Shown: in pieces, positions 53,480-61,700 of the stretch
How positions within the stretch are numbered: position 1 is the stretch's first letter
Layout: every line of letters starts with the position of its first letter
Assembly: GCA_037043455.1 (NCBI GenBank)
Contig: JAWPHD010010987.1
Coordinates: 1 to 64,000, forward strand
DNA: 64,000 nucleotides
Reading direction: 5' to 3'
From: Cyrtodaria siliqua
Taxonomy: Eukaryota > Mollusca > Bivalvia > Adapedonta > Hiatellidae
Notes under the pieces: generated by a model
Told to the model about the DNA's origin: nothing
Seen by the model: only the letters and a program-made list of their open reading frames with translations
Database searches by the model: none
Translations under genes and position numbers: made by a program

Positions 53480-53684
53480 CAGTAGGGTTCAAATCACTCG
53501 CTGTTGTTGAAGCCCCTCCTGTCAATTATGTCCCGACGAAGCTCCAGCTGTTGTCTGAGCCCCTAAATGGCGTTTCACAACAAAAGGGACGCAACACATA
53601 TATACTGCGATTTTATTGTGAAAACGCCATTTATAACAGATTAAGGGGAGGAAGTTTTGTATTGTAATCGTTAGTTGAAGCACA
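53480..53684. other. Flank between satellite edge and SINE; nothing recognised
   Basis: This is non-satellite sequence beginning CAGTAGGGTTCAAATC. It has no coding potential that I can support and no repeat of the satellite. It contains stretches such as AGTTGAAGCACA just before the SINE target site. It may be single-copy sequence or an old element. Confidence 0.4.
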
Positions 53685-53696
53685 CGTCGATATTGA
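53685..53696. repeat. Target-site duplication, left copy
   Basis: CGTCGATATTGA, a perfect 12-base match to 54009-54020, flanks the SINE. This is a typical length for LINE-mobilised SINEs. Confidence 0.85.
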
Positions 53697-54008
53697 ATTG
53701 AATTGAATTGAATGTTGTTTAACGGCTCATCAACACAGTATAGGTTATTTAGAGCCGCCCCAGAGAGAGGGGAAGGATACATAGGAATCCGGGAACCGTG
53801 CCCTACTCTTATTATCGAATAGATTCCTGTGGTTTTTTAACGTGCTCGGAGGATAGACCGATACACGGGACCGCCCGGTTTACGTCCCCATCCGACGGAT
53901 GGGGCTAAGGGAAAGTGTCTTGCCCAAGAACACACCGACGGAACTCAGTGGCACCACGGAGGATTGATCCCGGGGCCTCCGGTTGCAAATCCGCCGCGCT
54001 ACCGACTG
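53697..54008 (-). mobile_element. tRNA-derived SINE (minus strand), apparently full length
   Basis: Read on the minus strand, the element begins with a tRNA-like head, GCAGTCGGTAGCGCGG (A-box-like, near 53993-54008) and GGGATCAATCC (B-box-like, 53961-53971). It continues with a body containing TTGGGCAAGACACTTTCCC and the self-complementary CCCCATCCGTCGGATGGGG, and ends in an (ATTCA)n tail at about 53697-53714. A perfect 12-bp target-site duplication bounds it on both sides. It would be transcribed by RNA polymerase III from the internal boxes if active. Several B-box mismatches suggest it is old or inactive. Related body sequence recurs near 54160-54240, 57330-57400 and 58420-58510. Confidence 0.82.
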
Positions 54009-54020
54009 CGTCGATATTGA
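54009..54020. repeat. Target-site duplication, right copy
   Basis: This is the second copy of CGTCGATATTGA, directly abutting the tRNA-like head of the SINE. An A-run follows it. Confidence 0.85.
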
Positions 54021-54149
54021 AAAAAAACCACATGCTATTGTGTTATAGTTATAAAATAGATTAGATGTATATGTTTCTTATATTTTGCCACTATCTACAC
54101 GCAATTTCATTTATTATGTGCAATTCTGTTGACGAATAACCGATTACCA

Positions 54150-54306
54150 CGTGTATAGCTCTCCCTGCACACGGACCTATGACTTTACACACACCTCCTT
54201 TGGAGGATGGCATACTTTCATAGTAGGCTTATCTTCCCAAGGAAATCGAACTGTGACGTCTGGGACGAGAGGCAAGTATGACCAAGTATGCTAACCACTC
54301 ATCCAC
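54150..54306 (-). mobile_element. Second tRNA-like SINE, partial (minus strand)
   Basis: On the minus strand, TGGATGAGTGGTTAGCATAC (A-box-like, near 54286-54305) is followed at normal tRNA spacing by AGTTCGATTTCC (B-box-like, 54241-54252). A body then follows with GTATGCCATCCTCCAAAGG, related to the SINE body at 57350-57380 and 58450-58475. I see no target-site duplication or clear tail. A tRNA gene is unlikely because a closing acceptor stem is not evident. Confidence 0.55.
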
Positions 54307-54529
54307 CACAACTATATGACTGGAAGAAATTGTTATTTTTAATAGACAGGTTGAAGGAAATAAACATAAAAAAAAGAAAACAAAAAAAGAAAAACAAATC
54401 AGAAAAAACTTCATTTTTTTTGTTATACTATATTTCTGTATAGACATGTATACAAACATCAAAACACATTTAAAAAAAAATAAAAACCGTACACCAAAAA
54501 CAATCCTACCCAAAATTCATACCCCATTG

Positions 54530-54562
54530 CCATGTAAGAGACCATAGTGGTCTCTTACATGG
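54530..54562. repeat. Perfect 15-bp hairpin at the centre of the inverted repeat
   Basis: CCATGTAAGAGACCA (54530-54544) and TGGTCTCTTACATGG (54548-54562) are exact reverse complements separated by TAG. A 3-nt loop with a 15-bp stem could extrude as a cruciform. With a small bulge, the pairing extends outward through the ATACCCC/GGGGTAT flanks. Confidence 0.85.
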
Positions 54563-54690
54563 GGTATGATTGCTTTTGACTATGGTCTCTTACATGGTGT
54601 ATGCTTGTTTTTGACTATGATCTCTTACACGGCGTCGAATTGTTTTTCACTATGGTCTCTTACATGGGGTAGGATTGTTTATGGTGTACA
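54548..54690 (+). repeat. 35-bp tandem repeat, four units
   Basis: TCTCTTACA recurs at 54551, 54586, 54621 and 54656, an exact 35-base step. The units carry TGACTATGGTCTCTTACATGG with variants. A fifth, displaced copy is at about 54750-54772. The first unit also forms the right half of the hairpin. Confidence 0.85.
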
Positions 54691-54950
54691 GTTTTTCATT
54701 TATTTGATATGCTCTGATGTTGTGCTCTGCTGTTGTATACATGTCTACTACGGTCTCTTACATCGGGTAGGAACTTTGGTGTACAGCTTTGCAATTATTT
54801 GATATGTTTTGATGTTTGTATACAAGTCTAGACAAAAACAAACAATCAGATTTTTTATTTTTTTAAGATCCTTTTGTTTTTAAAGATTTTTTTTAGGTCC
54901 AAACGCGTTCCTCCTTCAACCTTTGTTTCAATACCGTTCTTCTAGTTACA

Positions 54951-55140
54951 ATTGATTGCAAATTGGGTCCTGATATGGTCTGGGATGTCGTGTTCTAAGG
55001 TGGATATAATATATCGACATGGAATGTCTTCTATTCCTAGCACACATTCTCTAATTCACAAAAAGCGGAGTATACATCTGTCATGATGCTATGCATAACG
55101 TGCACGCACAGTGCGGTAACCAGACATAAACTGACACAAA
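54951..55140. other. Intergenic, nothing recognised
   Basis: AT-rich, apparently unique sequence with no open frame, RNA gene or repeat that I can support. Confidence 0.4.
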
Positions 55141-55515
55141 GAAATATATTGGGTGGGAAGTGGGTCGTGGGTCGGGGAGGGCAAGGGCGAATCCGGGGTA
55201 TGGGTGCACCAGGCTAAAATCTGAAAAGTAATAATTATATGTATATAGTAAGCTTTTGTTGGTTGGGGTGTACAGGTGGTAGTGGGATGGGTTTTAGGGG
55301 CGGGTCCAGTGCGGACACCGGGGGCACCCCTACCTAAAATCTGAAACGTATGTATTTTGATTGTTCTTTGGTTGTTAGTTAGGCAGTGGGTGGGGGCATG
55401 GGCGAATCCAGTTTAAATAAATCCATAAAATAAAGTATTCTTACTTTAGAAAACATCTGGGGAGCATGCACCCTCCTCAGGGGCGGATAAAGGATTTGAC
55501 ATTGGGGGTGGAGCG
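55141..55515. repeat. G-rich imperfect direct repeats
   Basis: Three diverged copies share a pattern of GGGCGAATCC/GGGCGGGTCC, a GGGTGCACC/GGGGGCACCCC block and CTAAAATCTGAAA (about 55187-55228, 55299-55350, and a partial copy near 55400). The segment ends with CAGGGGCGGATAAAGGAT at about 55479. This resembles the terminal CAGGGGCGGATCCAGG seen at ends of some invertebrate DNA transposons, but no partner end is visible. The many G runs could form G-quadruplexes. There is no coding content. Confidence 0.45.
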
Positions 55516-55553
55516 CAAGTTAAAAACGCAAGTTATAACCAAAACACACGCAT

Positions 55554-55555
55554 GC

Positions 55556-55592
<37 letters not shown>

Positions 55593-55643
55593 CTCACTCA
55601 CTCACTCACTCACTCACTCACTCACTCACTACGCACGCACGCG
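55554..55643. repeat. Compound microsatellite (CGCA)n-(CTCA)n-(CGCA)n
   Basis: CGCA-type tetranucleotides run to about 55592, switch to CTCA repeats until about 55630, then return to ACGC units. The two motifs differ by a single base, so the inner block probably grew from one mutated unit. Confidence 0.95.
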
Positions 55644-55848
55644 TTGTTTCCAGTTAAGGGGTCATGCGCAACTTTAAAAAAACTCTATTTACAGCCAACC
55701 CACAACCACTGCCCCCTCCCCCCAAAAAACACAAACAACACTCAACAGCAACAACAACAAAAAGCACTAAACACAAAACAACAACTATTTTTGTCACATA
55801 ATGCGTACAAGTCACATATTGCATATTGAGTTTTGACGCATTATATGA
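55644..55848. other. Intergenic, A-rich, nothing recognised
   Basis: This stretch holds C-rich and CAA-rich low-complexity sequence (for example CAACAGCAACAACAACAAA near 55744). No gene or element could be supported. Confidence 0.4.
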
Positions 55849-55930
55849 ATAATCACATTCGCCTCCTGTTTAAAAAATAATTAGGAAGTAGTAACGGCTT
55901 AGGAAATAAACAGTAGGCGAATGTGATAAT
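55849..55930. repeat. Short inverted repeat around TTAGGAAGTAGTAAC
   Basis: AATCACATTCGCCTCCTGTTTA (55851-55872) pairs with TAAACAGTAGGCGAATGTGAT (about 55907-55927), with one or two mismatches and a loop of about 35 bases. The same sequences reappear downstream: ACAGTAGTCGAATGTGAGTAT near 56440, the inverted ATTCGCCTACTGTTTA near 56845, and the inverted CAGTTACTACTTCCTAATTAG near 56676. They therefore belong to a small mobile or foldback repeat present several times between 55850 and 56910. Confidence 0.6.
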
Positions 55931-55931
55931 A

Positions 55932-55958
55932 CATACAGGGGAGAAGCCATATAAATGA
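55932..55958 (+). pseudogene. Decayed C2H2 zinc-finger linker, remnant 1
   Basis: CAT ACA GGG GAG AAG CCA TAT AAA reads HTGEKPYK, the highly conserved linker between Kruppel-type zinc fingers, followed at once by TGA. Upstream in the same frame there is no intact Cys/His finger. The linker is perfect, yet the flanks are non-coding, so this is a relic of a zinc-finger gene or of a repeat that captured one. Confidence 0.55.
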
Positions 55959-56030
55959 AATATATTAAGCCATTCTGTTATATTTCGTTAAATGATAGCA
56001 AGTGATAATGTCTAGGTGATGTGAGAGATA

Positions 56031-56107
56031 TCCTGATCAGAGAAATACGATGTCTCTGTCATCTGTTAACTTTAATTTTGTTCCCCGCGAGGTTGCGGGA
56101 TAGACCT
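56031..56107. other. Copy of a GTGAGAGATAT repeat and flank
   Basis: The GATGTGAGAGATATCCTG stretch (about 56016-56034) recurs near 56508-56526 and, inverted, near 56873-56893. It belongs to the same small-repeat cluster as the 55849-55930 inverted repeat. Nothing coding is seen. Confidence 0.4.
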
Positions 56108-56125
56108 CCCCCCCCCCCCCCCCCC
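56108..56125. repeat. Poly-C run (18 C)
   Basis: An uninterrupted run of 18 cytosines is followed by C- and CA-rich sequence to about 56150. The length is likely polymorphic and sensitive to sequencing error. Confidence 0.95.
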
Positions 56126-56330
56126 GCCACCAACACCCCCCACACACACATTCATATTCATTTTGTCATTTTTTATCATGCCTATTCAAGGTCTTTATCA
56201 TGAGACCGCGTGTGCAAACGTGGAAACGTGGCTCCATCGTAAATGGAGTGTCTATTATAGAATTTACAGCAATTCTGCAGTTTTGCAGGTAAGAAGGTTC
56301 TAGGCCCAATCTTCATATTTTATCTTGATG

Positions 56331-56426
56331 TAAATGGAAGATGAGCAGCCTGGCACTTTCGTTCCTGTTAGGCGCCATATAACCTTTCATGTGTTGTTGC
56401 GCCTTAAAACACAAATCAATTCAATT
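56331..56426 (+). mobile_element. SINE/LINE 3' end with (TCAAT)n tail, partial
   Basis: The stretch CCTGGCACTTTCGTTCCTGT, then GGCGCCATATAACC, GTTGCGCC and TTAAAACACAAATCAATTCAATT, matches the style of L2-like LINE and dependent SINE 3' ends common in invertebrate genomes. It ends in a short pentamer tail. The 5' end is not defined. The region 56126-56330 before it holds nothing else that I can name. Confidence 0.5.
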
Positions 56427-56461
56427 AACTTTTTTTTAAACAGTAGTCGAATGTGAGTATG

Positions 56462-56485
56462 CATACAGGAGAGACGCCATATCAG
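56462..56485 (+). pseudogene. Decayed C2H2 zinc-finger linker, remnant 2
   Basis: CAT ACA GGA GAG ACG CCA TAT CAG reads HTGETPYQ, one change from HTGEKPY. It is preceded by ACAGTAGTCGAATGTGAGTAT, the same flank as remnant 1 (ACAGTAGGCGAATGTGATAAT), so the two are copies of one repeat. A third, weaker copy (YTGKIPY) is at 56753-56773. Confidence 0.5.
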
Positions 56486-56908
56486 CTACATACAGTAAGA
56501 TATTAGGCGATGTGAGAGATATTCCTATTGTCCTTTAATTTTCCGAATAGGCCTAGTTACTCATTTTAGCAAAGTAGAAGTTACTAGTGCCTAATTAACT
56601 GCTATACCAGCCGCAATTACGCATTAATCGTGGATATGAATGTGTATGCTCTTTTTTAAATTCATATTTCCTAAGCAGTTACTACTTCCTAATTAGAAGT
56701 AGAAGTTACTAGTGCCTAGGAATTAATTGAAATATTAGCCGATACATATGAGTATACAGGAAAAATACCATATTATATCATTTAACGAAATAAAAACTTA
56801 ATATATGTGACTTATTTGGATTTTATCCTGCATGAATACACACATTCGCCTACTGTTTAAAGGTTGTTAGAGACATCTCTCACATCGCCTAGACATTACC
56901 ACTTACTA

Positions 56909-57660
56909 TTTTTAAAAAACAAAACTGCCCTTTAGCTTAATTAATTATCACCTCTTCCTTCTATAATGTACCAGTCGGTTTATTTGCAAGAACACGATTT
57001 ATTAATTGCATGTGAATTGATGAATACTATTGGTATATTATGTGTTATGTGTTATCAAACCATGTACGCATGCATAGGGAATCTGCATATAATATAAGAA
57101 CAATGTTCGTGTGGTGTGTGTGTTGTGGGGGTTGCGGGGAGGGACATACTCTACCCACCCCTTTCAGATTAGGGGAGAGGTGCTGTTCCTAATTATAGAT
57201 ACTGCACACGATCTAGTCTAATTATCAAGGCAGCGTCGTTTCCGAGGAAAGTTCCACGGGCCTTTTGCCTCATTAACACAGAACTTCAAAGAGATATGTC
57301 ATGAGCATATATATGGTATGGCTCTTCCTACATGGGACTGGTCTACGTCTTAACATTTCCTTCGAAGGATGGCATAAGATTCAAAGTACCTTGCCCGAAT
57401 AATGAAAGGTCATTTGCCAAAAACCCTCACTTGAAAAAAAAAACATTGCTTGCAAATGATAGAGTAAGCGAAATGACAAGTGTGCGTACACACTGGTGAG
57501 AAACCGTTTAATGTGTTGATATTGTCTTTGAGGACAGTACTGAACCCAGTGAAGCTGGCAGGTGATATTTTCACAGAGATTAGTTTTGACTGTATCCGTT
57601 TATTGTTTCGCTGAGGACAGTACTGACACACGATTTAAAAGAACCTTATTGCATTAAAGC
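56909..57660 (+). repeat. Old tandem duplication, unit A
   Basis: Unit A aligns in order with unit B (57666-58785). Shared landmarks are AAAAACAAAACTGCCCTTTAG, ATAATGTACCAGT, GCAAGAACACGAT, the GGTATA stretch, GGGGAGAGGTGCT, TTTCCGAGGAAAG, ATTAACACAGAA, CCTTCGAAGGATGGCA, CCTTGCCCGAATAATGAA, ACATTGCTTGCAAA and ACACACTGGTGAGAAACCGT. It contains SINE-body-like sequence on the minus strand (about 57310-57400) and a zinc-finger linker near its right end. Confidence 0.75.
57489..57512 (+). pseudogene. Decayed C2H2 zinc-finger linker, remnant 3 (unit A)
   Basis: CAC ACT GGT GAG AAA CCG TTT AAT reads HTGEKPFN, preceded by TGC GTA (CV) and open to a stop near 57610. The continuation TGTTGATATTGTC and then NPVKLAGDIF in another frame has the spacing of a finger with a shifted frame. 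The TTGATATTGTCTTTGAGGAC sequence that follows is the likely precursor of the 37-bp minisatellite unit further right. Confidence 0.6.
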
Positions 57661-57665
57661 AGACC

Positions 57666-58785
57666 ATTTTTAAAAATAAAAACGTCCTTTAGTTTAAATA
57701 CCACCCATTTTTTCTGTCATTATAAAGTACCAGTAGCTTTATATGCAAGAACATGATGTCTTAGTACAATGTGACTTGATTAATACTTTTGGTATACTCT
57801 AGCAGCGAGAATCGTAGCTCTTATGGTGCGTACCTACAACAGAGGTACTGTGATGCCCTTTTAGAATAAGTAGGTATCAGGGTCGACCTAATCAAGACAG
57901 GTTCATGAAGAGATCAAGCAATGCATGCATAAACAGCCGTCATACAGCAATAGATTAAACGTTAACAACCAAGTGTGCATGCATAAAACTCACCAAAGAG
58001 AAGAATACCTCATCGATCTAGACATTTTCGTACGACTAGTTCATGTTTTTCAGGTGAATATCTCTGCAATTTTTACATTTCGACATATCTCGCGCTGACA
58101 CGTATTCTGTGTTTTGAAACTTAAACCCGAACACAGCTAACACAAATCGACAACGTTAACAGGCAAACGTCAGATATGTGAGTAGGTTGTGTTTCTAAAA
58201 CGAACAAGACGAGGTGCGGGGAATATACTCTGTCCACCCGTCTCAGGTTATGGGGAGAGGTGCTAGCCCACTGTTCTTTTTTTTAAACTACACACATTCA
58301 TTTCTGATTATCATGACAGCCTCATTTCCGAGGAAGGCTTTGCTGGCATGTTGTCACTGATTAACACAGAATTTCAGCAAAATATGTAAGGAGCATAATT
58401 ATATAGGGTGTGGCCCATCCTGTACATGGGCCTGGTCAACGGCTTAACATCCCCTTCGAAGGATGGCAGTTTCACAGTACATGTACCTTGCCCGAATAAT
58501 GAACGGTCATTCATCAAAAGCACTCATTTGGGGAAAAACATTGCTTGCAAACAGGTAGGGTAAACGAAAAGACAAGTATGCATACACACTGGTGAGAAAC
58601 CGTTTAAGGATATGACTATATTGTCCCTTTTGTGTTTCAAGGAAGTGACCTAAGCAATTTATTTTGTCCTTCAAGACTTTACTGACGCTAATTCTTGAAA
58701 TTTTCCTTGAGGACAGTACACATGCGATGGAAGCTAGTAGGTGATATTTTCGTAGAGTTTAGTAGTACTGACTGTATTCGTTTTA
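57666..58785 (+). repeat. Old tandem duplication, unit B
   Basis: This is the second copy of unit A, longer by roughly 370 bases, mainly in 57810-58200, where no counterpart is seen in unit A. It carries the same SINE-like block (CCTTCGAAGGATGGCAG near 58453), the same CCTTGCCCGAATAATGAACG block, and the linker HTGEKPFK. Its right end runs into the minisatellite without a gap. Confidence 0.75.
58585..58611 (+). pseudogene. Decayed C2H2 zinc-finger linker, remnant 4 (unit B)
   Basis: CAC ACT GGT GAG AAA CCG TTT AAG reads HTGEKPFK. Upstream in frame comes TKRQVCI, and downstream DMTILSLLCFKE. Cys residues are at plausible places but no complete Cys2His2 set can be traced. It matches remnant 3 base for base over ACACACTGGTGAGAAACCGT. 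Confidence 0.6.
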
Positions 58786-58789
58786 GGAC

Positions 58790-61700
58790 AGGGCTAACGC
58801 TAGCCGGCGATATTGCCCCTGAGGACAGTACTAACGCTAGCTGTTGATATTGCCTCTGAGGACAGTGCTAACGCTAGCTGTTGACATTGCCCCTGAGGAC
58901 AGGACTACCGATACCTGTTGATAGTGACTTGTGGACGGTACTAACTCTAGCTGTTGATAGTATCCCTATAATACGCTGGCTGTTGATATTGTTCATATGG
59001 ATGTTAAAGACAATAGCTGTTGATAGTGTCCATATAGACAGAACAAAAGCTTGCTGTTGATACCTGTGCATGTTACAGACTAGCTGTTGATATTGTAGTT
59101 CTACAGCTAGCTCTTGATAACGCCCACGAGGACATTACTAACGATAACTGTTGATATTACACTTAGGACAGTACTAACGCAGGCAGTTGATATTGCCATT
59201 GAGGACAGTACTAACGCTAGCTGCTGATATTGCCCCTGAGGACGGTACTTACGGTAGCAGTTGATATTGCCCCTGGAAAGGAGTACTAACGCTATATGTT
59301 GATATTGGCCCCGAAGACAGTATTAACGCTACCTGTTGATATTTCCCTTTAAGGCAGTAATAAAAGTGGCTGTTGATATTGCCAATGAGGACAGTGTTAA
59401 AGCTAGCTGTTGATATTCTCCATGAGGACAAAACTAACGCTAGCTGTTGATATTGCCCCTGAAGACAGTACTAACGCTAGCTGTGGATATAGCCCATTAT
59501 GACAGTCCTAGCCCTACATGTTGATATTGCTCATGAGCACATTACTAACTCTGGCTATTGATTTTGACACGGAGGACAATACTAACGCTGGCTGTTGATA
59601 TTGCCTCTGAGGACAGTACTTACGCTGGCTGTTGATATTGCCCATTAGGACAGTACTAACGCTGGCTGTTGATGTTGCCCCTTTGGACAGTACTAACGCA
59701 GGCTGTTGATATTTCCCCTAAGAACAGTACTTACGCTGGCTGTTTATACTTCCCCTGAGGACATTATTAACGCTGGCTGTTAATAGTGTCCATGAGGACA
59801 GTACTAACTCTGGCTGTTGATATTGTCAATGAGGCAAATACTAACGATATATATTGAGATTGCCCCTAAAGGCAGTACTAACGCTAGATTTCGATACTTC
59901 CCTTAGGACAATAATAACGCTCACTGTATTGATATTGCCCCTGGGGCCAGTATTAACGCTGGCTGTTGATATTGCCTCGGAGGACAGTACTACCACTAGC
60001 TGTTGATATTGTATTTGAGGACAGTACTAATGTTACCCGTTGATGTTGCCTCTGAGGACAGTACTAACGCTGGATGTTCATAGTATCTGTATGGTGGTTA
60101 AAACAAAGGCTGATGATAGTGCACATGTGGATGTTAAAGACACTAGCTGTTTGTTTCCATATGGACAGTACATATGCTAGCTGTTGATACCTGTTCATGT
60201 TACTGACTAGCTGTTGATATTGCACCTGAGGATTGTTCGAACGCTAGCGTTTGATAGTGCCCCTGAGGACATTATTAACGCTAGCTGTTGATAATGCACC
60301 TTAGGACAGTACTAACGCTAGCTGTTGATATTGCCACTGACGACAGTACTTACGTTAGTTGTTGGTATTGCACTTCAGGACATTACTAACGCTGGCTGTT
60401 GATATTGCCACTGAGCACCTTACTAACGCAGGCTGTTGATAATGCACATTAGGACAGTACTAACGCTAGCTGTTGATATTGCCACTGAGGACAGTACTTA
60501 CGTTAGTTGTTTGTATTGTACTTCAGGACAGTACTAACGCTTGCTGTTGATATTGCCACGGAGGACCATACTAACGCAGGCTGTTGATATTGAGGACAGT
60601 ACTAATCCTAGCTGTTGATATGACCCCTGAGGATAGTACTAACACCAGCTGCTGATATTGCCCCTTAAGATAGTACTAACGTGAGCTGTTGATATTGCCC
60701 CTGAGGACAGTACTAAACCTAGCTGTTGATATGGCCCCCGAGGACAGTACTAATACCAACTGTTGATATTGACCCTTAGGACAGTACTATCGCTAACTGC
60801 TGATATTGCCCCTAAGGACAGTACTAAAACTAGCTGCTGATACGGCCCCAGAGGACAGTACTAACGCCAGCTGTTGATATTGACCCTTAGGACAGTACTA
60901 TCGCTAGCTGCTGATATTGCCTCTAAGGACGGTACTAAACCTAGCTGTTGATATGGCTCCTGAGGACAGTACTAACGCCAGCTGTTGATATTGCCCCTTA
61001 ATATGGTACTAACGCTAGCTGTTGATATTCCCCCTAAGGACAGCACTACTGCCAGCTGTTGATATTGCCCCTTAGGATAGTCCTAAACCTAGCCGCTGAT
61101 ATTGCCCCTTAGAACAGTAATAACGATAGCTGTTGATATGGCCCCTGAGGATAGTACTAATTCTAGGTGTCGATATTGCCCCTTAGGATATTATTAAGCT
61201 GTTAAAATTCTCCCTGAGGAGAGTACTAAACATAGCTATTGATATTGTCCCTAAGAACAGTAATAACCCTAGCTGTTGATATGGCCCCTGAGGACTTTAC
61301 TATCGATAGCTGCTGATATTGCCCCTAGGGACATGACTAAAACTAGCTGTTGATATGGCCCCAGAGGACAGTACTAACGTCAGCTGTTGATATTGTCCCT
61401 TAAGATAGAACTAACCCTAGCTGTTGATATTGCCCCTGAGGACAGTAATAAACCTAGCTGTTGATATAGCCCCTGAGGACAGTACTAACGTCAGCTGTTG
61501 ATATTGTCCCTTAAAATAGAACTAACCCTAGCTGTTGATATTGCCCCTGATGACAGTAATAAATCTAGCTGTTGATATAGCCCCTGAGGACAGTACTAAC
61601 ACCAGCTGTTGATACTTGCCCTTAGGACAGTACTATCGCTAGCTGTTGATACTGCCCCTAGGGACGGTACTAAAACTAGCTGTTGATATGGCCCCAGAGG

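Larger units (their letters stand above)
54316..54950. repeat. Imperfect inverted repeat (foldback-like element)
   Basis: The left arm from ATGACTGGAAGAA (about 54316) to the hairpin at 54545 is, with gaps, the reverse complement of sequence ending near 54950 (TTCTTCTAGTTACA). Matching landmarks are AGGTTGAAGGA (54348-54358) with CTCCTTCAACCT (54911-54922), GACATGTATACAAACATCAA with TTGATGTTTGTATACAAG-type sequence near 54810-54830, and GTACACC with GGTGTAC (54696-54702 and 54778-54784). The two right-hand candidates for the inner arm show that part of the element is duplicated. No gene lies inside. It may be a non-autonomous foldback or MITE-like element. A target-site duplication was not found. 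Confidence 0.6.

Noticed and set aside
53522..53782. Minus-strand open frame of 86 codons
   Set aside because: It overlaps the SINE 3' end, its tail and its target site, and has no protein-like features.
54241..54305. Functional tRNA gene on the minus strand
   Set aside because: A- and B-box-like sequences are present but no closing acceptor stem is seen, and SINE-type body sequence follows. It is better called a SINE head.
54229..54802. Open frames on both strands in the foldback region
   Set aside because: They are made of A/T runs and of the 35-bp tandem repeats. Composition explains them.
55466..56203. Three short open frames with HARTH-type, Gln-rich and Pro-rich stretches
   Set aside because: They are translations of the (CGCA)n/(CTCA)n, CAA-rich and poly-C low-complexity tracts.
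58874..59431. Minus-strand frames in the minisatellite
   Set aside because: They are chance frames in diverged 37-bp units; the period is not a multiple of three and no frame persists.
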